64,000 nucleotides of DNA from Hyphomicrobium album (GCF_009708035.1 NZ_WMBQ01000001.1:2361501-2425500); one strand, 5' to 3'; shown: positions 27,432 to 36,482, counted from the stretch's first letter. Numbers and translations are program-made. The notes: a model not told the origin generated them from the letters alone.

Positions 27432-27540
27432 TTGTGTTCCCTGAGATTCCTTTGCTTGGCAGAATTTGCCAAATCACGTGGGAAATATGCTCCGCCCACC
27501 CGCACCTTTCAAGGCTTACGAAACTGTAAGATTCGCCAAC
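27432..27540 (-). promoter_or_regulatory. Structured 5' leader, candidate ybhL RNA motif
   Basis: The minus-strand leader contains two hairpins: CTTACA-GTTT-CGTAAG (27515-27530) and TTGGCA-AATTC-TGCCAA (27456-27472), the latter about 25 bases before the start codon. A TATATT-like -10 lies further upstream near 27550. The ybhL motif is a published conserved leader of this gene family in Rhizobiales. The match here rests on gene context and structure, not on a model search. Confidence 0.45.
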
Positions 27541-27585
27541 TGCAATAATATACCTGGCGCCAAAAGGCGGCGTTTCATCAAACCT

Positions 27586-30159
27586 TTACTCGCTGCGCAG
27601 GTAGGGGACCGCCGGGGCGCGGAGCACCGCCCAGGTGCCGGCCGACCCGAACAGGAAGACGAGCCCCATCGAAAGCGCCAGGGCGAGCGCCACCGCCCCC
27701 GCCGAAAAGGCGAAGGGGATGTGCATCAGCTGGCCGACCACAATTGAGGCGGCAAGCGCACCGAGCAGCACGGCGAACAGCGCCGTTATCGAAGCCAGGA
27801 TCAGGTATTCGAGGAAGTGCGAGACGAGGATGCGCCGGCGCGTGGCACCGAGCGTCTTCAGGATTACCGCCTCGAGGATGCGCCGCCGCTGCGCCGTCGC
27901 CAGCGCCCCGGCCAGGACTAGGGCGCCCGCCAGCAAGGTCACGCTGCCCGCAGCGCGCACCGCCGTCATAACCTGGGCGAACACCCCGTTGACCATCGCC
28001 AGCACGTCCTTGACCCGGATGGCGGTGACCGACGGGTAAACCTTGCTCAGCTCGCGCATCGCTTCGCCTTCGGCGGCGAGCGCCGTTCCCTCGGGCAGCG
28101 AGACGGTCACCAGCAGGTTGTGCGGGGCGCCGGCGAGGGTATTAGGCGAGAACAGCATGACGAAATTGATGGCCAGGCTCTCCCACTTCACCTCGCGGAG
28201 GTTGGAGATGGTCGCCGTCAGGTTGCGGCCGAGCACGTTGACCGTGACCTTGTCGCCGAGCTTGAGGCCAAGCTTGCTGGCGAGATCGGCTTCGAAGGAG
28301 ACGAGCGGCTCGCCGCTGTAATCCTTCGGCCACCAGTCGCCGGCGACGACGCGGGAACCTGGCGGCACCTCGTCGGCATAGGACAGCCCGCGGTCGCCGT
28401 TGAGCACCCACTGCGCTTCCGGCGGCGCCTTGACCTCCTCGACCGGCACATCGTTGAGGCGCACCAGCCGCCCGCGCAGCATCGGCGCCTCCTCCATCGT
28501 CACACCCGGCACTCGGCCTTCGATGAGGCTGCGCATGGCGTCGTAGTCGTCCTTCGGCACGTCAAGCACGAAATAGTCGGGCGAGCTCGTCGGCAGCCGG
28601 TCCTTCAGCTCGCGCACCAGCGACGCGTCCGCCAGCGCGACGGCGACGAGCAGCGACAGTCCGGCGCCGAGCGACAGCACGACCGAGCGCGTCAGCCCGC
28701 CGGGCGCACCGAGGTTGCCGAGCGCCAGCGCCAATTCGGGATACCGCGGCCGCGGCAAGCGCCGCGCGACCCAGGTCACTGCCCAGCCGAGCGCCGCGAA
28801 CACGGCGAAGACGACGACGAGGCCGACCGTGAAATAGATGGCGATGCGTTTTGAATCCGACGTCAGCAGCGCGAAGACGACGAGCAGTGCAGCCACGCCG
28901 AGCGTCGCGAGAACCACCCACATGCGCGGCATGGCCGGCTCGTGCGCGACCTCGTCGCGGAACAGCATCGAGGCGCTGACGCGCTCCACCCGCCCTAGCG
29001 GCCACAGCGTGAACAAGAGCGCGACGCCGAAGCCGTAGACCAGCGCCGTCACGATGCTGAGCGGCTTCACCGTCATCTCGGCCGCGATCGGCAGCATGTC
29101 GCCGAACAGCCAGTCGAGCACGAATGGTGCGAGGGTACCGAGCACGAGCCCGATCACCACGCCCATCGCGGCCACCGCCAGCACCTCGGCGAGGAAGATC
29201 GACAGCACCATGCGGCTCGTCGCGCCGATGCTCTTCATCGTGGCGATGACCTTGCGCCGCTTGTCGATGAACGTCGCCACCGCGTTGGCGATGCCGACGC
29301 CGCCGACGAGCAGCGCTGTCAAACCGATGAGCGTCAGGAACTGCCGCAGCCGCTCCAGCGTGCGGCTCACTTGCGGCGAGGGATCGCGCCGGTCGGCGAT
29401 CGTGAAGCCGGCCTCGGGCAGGTCCGCCTCGATCCGCTGGCGCAGGGCCAGCAGGGCGTCCTCGTCCGCCGAGGCCTCGCCGGTCTTCACCGCGTAGCGC
29501 CAACGCACGAGCGTGCCCGGCTTGATCAGCTCCGACTTCTCCAGCGTCGCTTCCGAGATCAGCACGCGCGGGCCGTAGGTCAGGCGGTCGGTGATGCCGT
29601 CGGGCTCCGTTTTCAGCGCGCCCGCGACCTTCACCTGCGCCGAGCCGAGGGCAATCGCGTCGCCGACCTTCAGCTTCAGCCGCTCCAGCAACGCCGAATC
29701 GACGACGGCACCTTCGCGCAGCGCCTCCTGCAGCGGCTTGCCGCCCGCCACCTCGACCGCGCCGACCAGCGGATAGGCGGCGTCGACCGCCTTCAATTCC
29801 GCCAGCGCCTGATCGGAGTTGTCCGGGCGCCGCGCCATCGTGCGCATCGTCGCCGTTTCGCTCACGCGCCCGAAGGCGTCGATCGCATCGCGCTCCTCGC
29901 CCACCGCGCGCACATGCGTGCGCGCCAGCGTCAGATCGCCGCCGAGGATTGCCTCGCCCTGCTTCTCGAATCCGGCGCGCAATGCATCCGACACCGCGCC
30001 GACGGCGGTGATGACCAGCACACCGAGCGCTACGCAGGCGATGAAGATGCGGAAGCCGGAAATCCCCGACCGCAGCTCGCGCGCGGCAATGCCGAGAAGC
30101 AGCGGCAGCCGGCGTTCTCCCTGCGGTGCCGCGGTTTTGATGGCGTCGGTGGCGGTCAC
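27586..30159 (-). CDS. ABC transporter permease, YbbP-like (FtsX family)
   Basis: Inner-membrane permease of 857 residues in the FtsX/MacB class. An N-terminal span (about 38-60) is followed by a large extracytoplasmic domain, three spans (about 270-390), a second exported domain (about 500-690) and three C-terminal spans. This is the ten-span arrangement of E. coli YbbP, which forms a complex with YbbA and TesA. It overlaps the ATPase gene by four bases. The divergent tesA next to it repeats the E. coli layout. The natural substrate is unknown; lipid or hydrophobic-compound handling is inferred. Confidence 0.9.
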   Translation of the reverse strand: MTATDAIKTAAPQGERRLPLLLGIAARELRSGISGFRIFIACVALGVLVITAVGAVSDALRAGFEKQGEAILGGDLTLARTHVRAVGEERDAIDAFGRVSETATMRTMARRPDNSDQALAELKAVDAAYPLVGAVEVAGGKPLQEALREGAVVDSALLERLKLKVGDAIALGSAQVKVAGALKTEPDGITDRLTYGPRVLISEATLEKSELIKPGTLVRWRYAVKTGEASADEDALLALRQRIEADLPEAGFTIADRRDPSPQVSRTLERLRQFLTLIGLTALLVGGVGIANAVATFIDKRRKVIATMKSIGATSRMVLSIFLAEVLAVAAMGVVIGLVLGTLAPFVLDWLFGDMLPIAAEMTVKPLSIVTALVYGFGVALLFTLWPLGRVERVSASMLFRDEVAHEPAMPRMWVVLATLGVAALLVVFALLTSDSKRIAIYFTVGLVVVFAVFAALGWAVTWVARRLPRPRYPELALALGNLGAPGGLTRSVVLSLGAGLSLLVAVALADASLVRELKDRLPTSSPDYFVLDVPKDDYDAMRSLIEGRVPGVTMEEAPMLRGRLVRLNDVPVEEVKAPPEAQWVLNGDRGLSYADEVPPGSRVVAGDWWPKDYSGEPLVSFEADLASKLGLKLGDKVTVNVLGRNLTATISNLREVKWESLAINFVMLFSPNTLAGAPHNLLVTVSLPEGTALAAEGEAMRELSKVYPSVTAIRVKDVLAMVNGVFAQVMTAVRAAGSVTLLAGALVLAGALATAQRRRILEAVILKTLGATRRRILVSHFLEYLILASITALFAVLLGALAASIVVGQLMHIPFAFSAGAVALALALSMGLVFLFGSAGTWAVLRAPAVPYLRSE

Positions 30160-30848
30160 GAGACGAGCGCCCCCGTTTCGCTCTCGATGCGGCCGTCGGC
30201 CATGCGGATGATGCGATCGCAGGCGCCAGCGAGCTTTTCGTCGTGCGTCACCAGGATGAGCGTCGCCTCGCGCCGCCGCTGCAAGCCGAACAAGAGATCG
30301 ACGATGTGCCCGCCGGTGCGGCGGTCGAGATTGCCGGTCGGCTCGTCGGCGAGAATGAGCTTCGGCCGCCGCGACAGCGCCCGCGCGATGGCGACACGCT
30401 GCTGCTCGCCGCCCGACAGCTGCGCGGGAAAATGATCCATGCGGTGGCTGAGGCCCACCTCCTGCAACAGCTCCCGCGCCGCTGCCTGCGCGTTTCCTTC
30501 GCCGGCAAATTCCAGGGGCAGCGCCACATTCTCCAGCGCCGTCATCGTCGGCACGAGATGGAAAGATTGGAAGATGATGCCGATTTCGGCGCCGCGCATC
30601 AGCGCCAGATCGTCTTCGCCCATCTTCGACAGGTCGTGGCCAGCAACCTCGACCTTGCCGCCCGTCGCCCGTTCGAGGCCGGCCGTGACCATCAACAGCG
30701 ACGTCTTGCCGGAGCCCGAAGGCCCGACAATGGCCAGCGATTGACCCTCGCGGGCATCGAGGTCCACGTCGCGCAGAATGCCCACGGGACCGGCGCGGCT
30801 CGTCAGGGTGAGGCGCACGTTCTTCAAAACGACAATCGGCTTCGTCAC
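30156..30848 (-). CDS. ABC transporter ATP-binding protein, YbbA-like (LolD/MacB class)
   Basis: ATPase of 230 residues with Walker A VGPSGSGKTS (from residue 41), the Q-loop in FQSFHLVP, signature LSGGEQQRVAIARAL, and Walker B LILADEPTGNLD with the H-loop in VTHDEKLA. It drives the FtsX-like permease encoded immediately downstream, with which it overlaps by ATGA. It is divergent from tesA, with 108 bases between the start codons for both promoters. Confidence 0.94.
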   Translation of the reverse strand: MTKPIVVLKNVRLTLTSRAGPVGILRDVDLDAREGQSLAIVGPSGSGKTSLLMVTAGLERATGGKVEVAGHDLSKMGEDDLALMRGAEIGIIFQSFHLVPTMTALENVALPLEFAGEGNAQAAARELLQEVGLSHRMDHFPAQLSGGEQQRVAIARALSRRPKLILADEPTGNLDRRTGGHIVDLLFGLQRRREATLILVTHDEKLAGACDRIIRMADGRIESETGALVS

Positions 30849-30956
30849 GATCTGATCTGCTCGCAGCTTGTGGGAGGGAACACTTGTCTCAACTTGACGG
30901 CGCCTTTACGTCAGGGGGCACGTCGTGGGGCCGCTCTCAGTTGCCTTAGGAGAAGC

Positions 30957-31679
30957 ATGAAGCCGATGTTTGCAGGACGCAACGTATTGGACTGGGCACA
31001 GGTGGTGTGCGCAGGGGCGCTCGTCAACACGCTGGCGGGCCTCGCGCTTCTTACCGCTGCCACATTTTCGATCATCCCCGACGCCGACGCCAAGGCGGAC
31101 AAACCCATCCGTATCGCCGCCTTCGGCGACAGCCTGTCGTCCGGCTACGGCCTGCGACAGAGCCAGGCCTTTCCCGTCCAGTTGCAGAAGGAGCTGAAGG
31201 CGCGCGGCCACAATGTCGTCGTCAGCAACGCGGGCGTCGCCGGCGACACCACCGCCGCCGGGCTCGCCCGTCTCGACTGGTCGATCGGCGACGACGTCGA
31301 CGCCGTCATCCTCGAGTTCGGCGCCAACGACGCGTTGCGTGGCATCGATCCGAAGGTCACGCGCGAGAACATGCAGAAGATCCTCGCCAAGCTCAAAGCC
31401 CGCAACATCCCGGTGCTGCTCACGGGCATGCGCTCGCCGACCAACTGGGGCGACACCTACGCGGAAGATTTCGACGTAATCTTCCCGGATCTTGCTAAGG
31501 AACACACACTGTTGTTCTACCCGTTCTTTCTCGAAGGCGTCATTCTCAACGCCAAGCTCAACCAGGACGACGGCATGCACCCGAACGCAAAGGGCGTCAC
31601 CGAGATCGTCCGCCAGATCCTGCCCTCTGTCGAGGAATTGATCGCCAAAGTCGAGGCGCGCCGCGCCGCCAAGAGCTGA
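30957..31679 (+). CDS. tesA: Arylesterase/thioesterase I (TesA-like SGNH hydrolase)
   Basis: Exported esterase of 240 residues from the ATG at 30957, with AGGAGA just upstream. The N-terminal hydrophobic stretch (about 20-38) ends in ADAKA and serves as signal peptide. SGNH blocks are intact: GDSLSSGYGL with nucleophile S59, the glycine in AGVAGDTT, GAND (N124), and D205/H208 in DGMHPN. It acts on acyl esters and acyl-CoA-type thioesters in the periplasm. The divergent ybbAP-like genes support TesA. Confidence 0.93.
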   Translation: MKPMFAGRNVLDWAQVVCAGALVNTLAGLALLTAATFSIIPDADAKADKPIRIAAFGDSLSSGYGLRQSQAFPVQLQKELKARGHNVVVSNAGVAGDTTAAGLARLDWSIGDDVDAVILEFGANDALRGIDPKVTRENMQKILAKLKARNIPVLLTGMRSPTNWGDTYAEDFDVIFPDLAKEHTLLFYPFFLEGVILNAKLNQDDGMHPNAKGVTEIVRQILPSVEELIAKVEARRAAKS

Positions 31680-31695
31680 ACGAACAGGAACAGTC

Positions 31696-32274
31696 ATGCC
31701 ACGCGTGTTCACCGGCATCGAAATTCCCGCCGAGCAACGCGACGAGATCGCGCGGCTGAAGGTTCCGCTGCCCGGCGGCAGCCGTTGGGCCGAGCCGGAC
31801 GACCTGCATCTGACGCTGCGTTTCGTCGGCGACATCGAAAAGCCGCAGGCACGCGAGCTCGCCGACAACCTCGAGACCATCGACGTCGACGCTTTCGAGC
31901 TGCGCCTGGCGGGCCTCGGCGTGTTCGGCGGCAACGAGCCGCGATCGATCTGGGCCGGCGTTGAAACGTCGGCCCCGCTCGAAGCGCTCGCCCGCGCCAA
32001 CGACCGCGCCGCGCGTGCCGCCGGCCTGCCGCCCGACGGCCGGCAATTCAAGCCGCACGTCACGCTCGCCCGCGTGAAATACGCTTCGGCCGACGAGGTT
32101 GCGCGCGTGCTGCAGCGGATCGGCGCCTTCCGCTCCCAGCCGTTCATCGTCTCGCGCTTCGTGCTGTTCTCCGCCAAGCCGAAGACGGGAGGCGGTCCCT
32201 ACGCGATCGAGGAAGCCTTCAACCTGCGCGGCGGCGAATACGCGGGCGACCTCGACCTCGACTACGGCTGGTAG
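31696..32274 (+). CDS. thpR: RNA 2',3'-cyclic phosphodiesterase (ThpR/LigT)
   Basis: Two-histidine phosphoesterase of 192 residues that opens 2',3'-cyclic phosphate ends on RNA. Both catalytic HxTL motifs are present (H38 in DLHLTLRF and H121 in KPHVTLARVK). The N-terminal RVFTGIEIP is typical. It is 16 bases after tesA and probably co-transcribed with it, although the functions are unrelated. Confidence 0.93.
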   Translation: MPRVFTGIEIPAEQRDEIARLKVPLPGGSRWAEPDDLHLTLRFVGDIEKPQARELADNLETIDVDAFELRLAGLGVFGGNEPRSIWAGVETSAPLEALARANDRAARAAGLPPDGRQFKPHVTLARVKYASADEVARVLQRIGAFRSQPFIVSRFVLFSAKPKTGGGPYAIEEAFNLRGGEYAGDLDLDYGW

Positions 32275-32301
32275 TTGCGTCTATTGCCGGCTCGATGCCC
32301 G

Positions 32302-32436
32302 TTGTACTCTAACCTCTCCCGCGGGGAGAGGTCGGCTGGACGCGCGTTGGCGCGCCGGCCGGGTGAGGGGATGAACCGCTTCAAATCGAGGGCAAGACGC
32401 CTGCGGACGGAGCAGCCGCGCTCTCGAAGTTGGCAA
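32302..32436 (+). pseudogene. Remnant of a DUF559 unit
   Basis: From 32309 (TAACCTCTCCCGCGGGGAGAGGTCG) to about 32412, this closely matches 48052-48155, which precedes and begins the DUF559 gene. It has the same palindrome, the same GC-rich hairpin, and the gene start ATGAACCGCTTCAAATCG at 32371. After about 17 codons (MNRFKSRARRLRTEQPR) the similarity stops and the frame closes within a few codons. It is an eroded or truncated copy. The 452-base gap 32275-32726 otherwise holds repeat element C and a flanking direct repeat. Confidence 0.75.
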
Positions 32437-32488
32437 TAACTGATCCATTCAGGCTCGAAAATTTGACCGGGACGGCACCCAACCACAC

Positions 32489-32669
32489 TGTCATTCCCGC
32501 GTCATGGCGCAGCCATGCTCCACATGGACGGCGGGAACCCAGAACACACCGACACGAGATCAACGATGCACGCTGTCCGTGGCGTCAGCCTTCGCTGTTC
32601 GGCTATAGTGGATCAAGTTACGGGCACCCGCGGAAGCATGGCTGGGTTCCCGCCTGCGCGGGAATGACG
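32489..32669. repeat. Interspersed inverted-end element C (convergent junction)
   Basis: The ends TGTCATTCCCGCG (32489-32501) and CGCGGGAATGACG (32657-32669) are inverted copies. Inner CGGGAACCCA (32535-32544) pairs with TGGGTTCCCG (32643-32652). GCATGGCTG near the right end mirrors CAGCCATGC near the left. It lies between thpR and the convergent DUF2865 gene, in the same family as elements A, B and D. Confidence 0.8.
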
Positions 32670-32684
32670 AGACGCAAGTGGCGT

Positions 32685-32715
32685 GCTCGATGCCCATTGT
32701 AAGCTGACCTCTCTG
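32685..32715. repeat. Direct repeat of 32290-32320
   Basis: GCTCGATGCCC (32290-32300) recurs exactly at 32685-32695, followed by GTTGTACTCTAACCTCTC at the first copy and ATTGTAAGCTGACCTCTC at the second. The two copies bracket the DUF559 remnant and repeat element C, as if a segment had been duplicated or inserted. Confidence 0.55.
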
Positions 32716-32726
32716 CTACGCCACGC

Positions 32727-33410
32727 TCAATACCGGCGGTAGCCGCCTTGCCAGGGAGTCTGCCGCGGGCCGTCGCCCTCGCGCATCAGGTACGCGTCGA
32801 TCTCGCCGTTCGGCGCCGCGCCGCCGGCATAGCGCTGCTCGCCACGGCGCATGTCGGCGATGGCCCGCTCGTCGTCCTTGTAGCCCTGGTGGCGCGCGGC
32901 CGTCTCAGCGGACCACGGCGCCGGCTTGCAGGTGCAGCCCTGCACAAGCGTCTTGCGATAGACGAACGCCGTCGGCGTCTGCGCATAGGGCCGACCGCGC
33001 ATGTCGACCATCGTCTCGGGGCTGCCGCCGTTCAGCGGGTAGTAGTAGAGGGCCGCCTCGCCGTCGCAACGCGCCGCGCAGGTGCGTGCGTCCTGATAGA
33101 GCCGCTCGCGCCCGACGTTGTCACCGATGGGAAAATAGAAGCCGTCGCAGGTGCGCACGCACAGCGTCCGGTAGCGCGCGGTGTCCTGCGGCCAGCCGTA
33201 GTCGCCGTAGCCGCGCCCGTAGTCCAAGCGCTGCCCACCGCCGCCGAAGCCGAAGTTCCACGTCGGCGGCTCGATGCTGCGCTCGGTGCGCTTCGAGGAG
33301 CCCCAGCCGAACAGCTTGGAGAAGAAGCCTTCGGCGTGCGCCGATCGGTTCGCCCACGCCATCGCCATGACGATGCCGCCAACAAACAGGCAAAGACGAA
33401 TGAGACGCAT
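32727..33410 (-). CDS. DUF2865 exported protein
   Basis: Protein of 227 residues from MRLIRLCLFVGG; an in-frame upstream start at 33449 adds 13 residues before the signal. A signal peptide covers residues 1-26 (ending SAHA). A Gly-rich segment (FGFGGGGQRLDYGRG) is followed by the DUF2865 core: RTLCVRTCDGFYFPIGDNV, CAARCDGEAALYYYPL, and a late CTC. The six cysteines of the core suggest disulfides in the periplasm or outer envelope. The function of the family is unknown. Confidence 0.85.
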   Translation of the reverse strand: MRLIRLCLFVGGIVMAMAWANRSAHAEGFFSKLFGWGSSKRTERSIEPPTWNFGFGGGGQRLDYGRGYGDYGWPQDTARYRTLCVRTCDGFYFPIGDNVGRERLYQDARTCAARCDGEAALYYYPLNGGSPETMVDMRGRPYAQTPTAFVYRKTLVQGCTCKPAPWSAETAARHQGYKDDERAIADMRRGEQRYAGGAAPNGEIDAYLMREGDGPRQTPWQGGYRRY

Positions 33411-33496
33411 CGGCACTCGACGCTCCGCAACACCACCGGAGCGCAGCATCGCGCCAACATGGCAAAGAAAGTCTGAACGACAGTCCGATTTCGCGC

Positions 33497-34471
33497 TTAG
33501 AGCGCCAGCACGACCTTGCCGACGGCCTCGCGCCGGTCGATGACGCCCAGTGCCTCGCGGATGTCGGCGAGCGGGTACGTCCCATGGATGCGCGGCGCGA
33601 GCTTGCCCTGCGCAATCCAGTCAAGAACCTGACGCATGTTGGCGCGGTTGGCGCCCGGATCGCGCTTCACCGCCTCGCCCCAGAACACGCCGATCGCATC
33701 GCAGCCTTTGAGCAGCAGGAGATTGAGCGGGATCTTCGGAATGTCGCCCGAGGCAAAGCCGACGACCAGGAAGCGCCCCTGCCAGGCGATGGCGCGCAAC
33801 GCCGCCTCGGAGCTGTCGCCGCCGACGCAGTCGTAGACGACGTCGACGCCGCGACCGCCGGTCAGCGCCCGCAATCCGTCCTTCAGGTCGGCGCTGGCGT
33901 AGTTCACCGCCTCGTCGGCGCCGTGCTCGCGGCAGACGGCGAGCTTCTCCGCCGACGAGGCAACGGCGATGACGCGTGCGCCCATCAGCTTGGCGATCTC
34001 GACAGCGGCGAGACCCGCCCCGCCCGCAGCGCCGAGCACGGCGACAGTCTCGCCTGCCTTGAGATGCCCGCGGTCCTTCAGCCCGTGAATGGCGGTGCCG
34101 TAGGTCACCGAGATGCCCGATGCGACCGCCTCGCTCACGCCGTCGGGGATCGGCACGACGGCGTCGACCTTGGCAACGACCTTCTCGCGCGCCCCGCCCC
34201 AGCCGACGTAGGCCGCAACCCGCTCGCCCATACGAACCCCGGTCACGCCCGGTCCCAGCGCTTCGATGACGCCCGCCACCTCGGCCGCGGGTGAGAACGG
34301 CAGGTCGGGTTTCGACTGGTATTTGCCGCGGGTGATGAGGGTATCGAAGAAGTTCAGCGCCGCCGCCTTTACGGCGATCAGCACCTCGCCCGGCCCCGGC
34401 TGCGGCGCCGCGATGTCCTCGATCACCAGGCCTGCCGGCCCGTCGAGGCTCTTGCAAAGCGCCGCTTTCAT
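33497..34471 (-). CDS. NADPH:quinone oxidoreductase-like MDR enzyme
   Basis: Zinc-free medium-chain reductase of 324 residues, from MKAALCKSLDGP. An upstream in-frame start at 34564 would add 31 residues that do not look conserved. The N-terminal catalytic domain includes AALNFFDTLITRGKYQ. The Rossmann domain has VLGAAGGAGLAAVEIAKLMG for NADPH, and VYDCVGG follows. The quinone reductase assignment is at family level only; zeta-crystallin-like enzymes also act on enals. It is divergent from the SpoU-type gene. Confidence 0.88.
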   Translation of the reverse strand: MKAALCKSLDGPAGLVIEDIAAPQPGPGEVLIAVKAAALNFFDTLITRGKYQSKPDLPFSPAAEVAGVIEALGPGVTGVRMGERVAAYVGWGGAREKVVAKVDAVVPIPDGVSEAVASGISVTYGTAIHGLKDRGHLKAGETVAVLGAAGGAGLAAVEIAKLMGARVIAVASSAEKLAVCREHGADEAVNYASADLKDGLRALTGGRGVDVVYDCVGGDSSEAALRAIAWQGRFLVVGFASGDIPKIPLNLLLLKGCDAIGVFWGEAVKRDPGANRANMRQVLDWIAQGKLAPRIHGTYPLADIREALGVIDRREAVGKVVLAL

Positions 34472-34566
34472 GTAAAACCTCCCGCCGGCAGGGCATTTCG
34501 TTGTCTCCTGCCCTTCCATCATGCCCCAACGCGCGCCGCAAGCCGGCGCGCCCGAGTTGCCCAACG

Positions 34567-35130
34567 ATGTCCCACCGACCCACCGCCAACTGGCCGCCGA
34601 GCCCCCGAGGCTATTTCGCCATCGGCGCCGAGCGCATGTCCAAATCCCTGAACCTCGGCAACCTGATGCGCTCGGCGCATGGCTTCGGGGCGAGCTTCAC
34701 GTTCACGGTCGGAGCCACTTACCGGGCGCTCGAGGCGTTCGCCGATACTTCCAAGACGCAGCTTCACCTGCCGCACTACAACTGGGCCACGCTGGAGGAC
34801 ATGGCGCTTCCGCATGGGTGCAAGCTCGTCGGCGTCGAACTCCTTGATACGGCAACAGATCTTCCGAGCTTCCGGCACCCGCTCAAAGCCGCCTACGTGC
34901 TCGGCCCCGAGCAGGGCTCGCTCTCGGACGAGTTGTTGGCGCGCTGCGACTATGTCGTGCGCATCCCGACGACATTCTGCGTGAACGTCGCCATGGCCGG
35001 CGCCATCGTCATGTACGACCGCACCCGCTCACTCGCCCGGTTTGCCGACCGTCCGGTGCGGGAAGGCGGCCCGGAATTGCCCGGCCGGCCGCGGGGGAGA
35101 ACCGGGGGTAAGATTGGCCGCGATGGGTGA
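34567..35130 (+). CDS. SpoU/TrmH-family RNA 2'-O-methyltransferase
   Basis: SPOUT-fold methyltransferase of 187 residues from MSHRPTANWPPSPRGYF; the frame is open to 34501 but the extension is Pro/Arg-rich and unlike the family. Motif 1 is NLGNLMRSAHGFGA, motif 2 is YVLGPEQGSLSDELL, and motif 3 is RIPTTFCVNVAMAGAIVMYDR, the knot that binds S-adenosylmethionine. Target RNA is unknown. The last 20 residues are Gly/Arg-rich. It is divergent from the quinone-reductase-like gene. Confidence 0.88.
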   Translation: MSHRPTANWPPSPRGYFAIGAERMSKSLNLGNLMRSAHGFGASFTFTVGATYRALEAFADTSKTQLHLPHYNWATLEDMALPHGCKLVGVELLDTATDLPSFRHPLKAAYVLGPEQGSLSDELLARCDYVVRIPTTFCVNVAMAGAIVMYDRTRSLARFADRPVREGGPELPGRPRGRTGGKIGRDG

Positions 35131-35192
35131 CAGGCCCCCGAAAGGGTGCATATGCTGACTTAAAAGCGCTTCGTTTTTGGGGAGGGGACCTC

Positions 35193-35696
35193 ATGCGCAC
35201 AATCATTGCGTCAGCCATCTTGGCCTTCGCGCTCGCCGGCACGGCCGCGGCGCAATCCGTCGATCTCGTCGAGAAGCAGGGGGCGTGGAGCATCTACGCC
35301 GACACGGCGACGCCCAAGGGCGTCTGCTTCATCGCCGCGCAGCCGCAAGCGGTGGAGCCGCTCGGCGCCAACCGCGGGCCGATCTTCTTCTACATCACCG
35401 CCTGGCCGAAGGAGGGCGTGAAGGCCGAGCCGAGCATCAAGGTCGGCTATCCCGTGAAGCCGGACGCCGAGATGTCAGTCACCGTCGGCACCGATACGTT
35501 CAAGCTGTTCGTGAAGGGCGAGCGCGGCTTCGTCTCCGATCCGAACGAGGAGCTGAAGCTGATCGAGTCCCTCAAGAAGGGCTCGAACGCCTTCGTCAAG
35601 GCGACCTCGGCGCGCGGCACGGCGACGACCGACACGTACTCGCTGTCCGGCCTTTCCACCGCCCTCGACAAGCTCGCCGCCACCTGCTCCGGCTGA
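35193..35696 (+). CDS. Invasion-associated locus B (IalB) family protein
   Basis: Exported protein of 167 residues. The ATG at 35193 follows GGGGAGGGG and begins a signal peptide (MRTIIASAILAFALAGTAAA). The mature core WSIYADTATPKGVCFIAAQP and the later YSLSGLSTALDKLAATC fit the IalB family, with two cysteines likely bridged. Despite the family name, IalB-like proteins are common in free-living Rhizobiales and do not by themselves indicate invasion. It is followed 26 bases later by a convergent gene. Confidence 0.88.
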   Translation: MRTIIASAILAFALAGTAAAQSVDLVEKQGAWSIYADTATPKGVCFIAAQPQAVEPLGANRGPIFFYITAWPKEGVKAEPSIKVGYPVKPDAEMSVTVGTDTFKLFVKGERGFVSDPNEELKLIESLKKGSNAFVKATSARGTATTDTYSLSGLSTALDKLAATCSG

Positions 35697-35722
35697 TCCC
35701 TGGCCCTCTGTAGGGCGGTGTT

Positions 35723-36364
35723 CTAGCCTGGCGGCTGGACGCCCATAGCCTCGAGCTGCCGCGCATACCGATCTCGGTTTGCTTGCAAAGCTGTGCACTC
35801 CGGTGTCCGCTTTCTGACGCGAAAGACGAATACGTAATCCGTGCAGTTCTTCACGTGGGAATTGTAAGCAGATTTATACCGCCTCATGGTCGTGGTGACC
35901 CTCGTCGCGGCCGCCGTGGAGCACACCTGATCTGGTGCAGCTGAGAACATCGCACGAGCGTCCGAGACCTTCACGCTATCTCCAAATTCATCCTGCCGCC
36001 CGACAGCTTTTAGGAACTCCGACAAAGCCGCACTCGATTGGTCTCCCCATACGCCGTCAAGCGGTCCCCCATAACAACCTAATCGCTTCAACTCTGTCTG
36101 AAGCTCGCGATTGACCTCTATCTTCTCGGCTCGAGCTGCGTTCTCGCTATCGATCTCAGTCTGCCGTTGGTATTCGTTGAGTTGTTCCCACTTAACGGCC
36201 GCGAGACCGTACATCTCGAACCCCCAAGTCAGCGTCGCGGCGATGACGACGACGCCGGCGACGAGCTCGTAAATCGGGCGCTGGGCAAGAGCGTCGCGGA
36301 AGAAAAATCCCCCACTCATGAGCCCGATGGAAATCATAAAGAATTCGATGACCAATACATGCAT
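35723..36364 (-). CDS. Membrane protein with a peptidoglycan-binding-like segment
   Basis: Protein of 213 residues. Two hydrophobic segments (about 3-22 and 33-52) are followed by a charged, probably coiled stretch (EYQRQTEIDSENAARAEKIE). Next comes LQTELKRLGCYGGPLDGVWG, DQSSAALSEFLKAVG, which has the pattern of a peptidoglycan-binding domain repeat (xLxxLGYYxGxxDGxxGxxTxxAxxxFQ). The C-terminal region has three cysteines and no recognised fold. The segment before it is more AT-rich than neighbouring genes, possibly an acquired gene. Function unknown. Confidence 0.7.
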   Translation of the reverse strand: MHVLVIEFFMISIGLMSGGFFFRDALAQRPIYELVAGVVVIAATLTWGFEMYGLAAVKWEQLNEYQRQTEIDSENAARAEKIEVNRELQTELKRLGCYGGPLDGVWGDQSSAALSEFLKAVGRQDEFGDSVKVSDARAMFSAAPDQVCSTAAATRVTTTMRRYKSAYNSHVKNCTDYVFVFRVRKRTPECTALQANRDRYARQLEAMGVQPPG

Positions 36365-36482
36365 TGCCGCGACCTAGCCCAATCGACTAGCTCCTCGAAA
36401 TTCAAAAGCCCCTTCGGGCGGCGGCGCAGACTAGGGTGAGTCGCGGCCGTTCCAAAGTTTGCTCGAAAGCAACAGGATTTTT

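Noticed and set aside
27472-27482. TCACGTGG near the YbhL leader as a parS site
   Set aside because: It lacks the GTTTC/GAAAC arms and shares only the CACGTG core.
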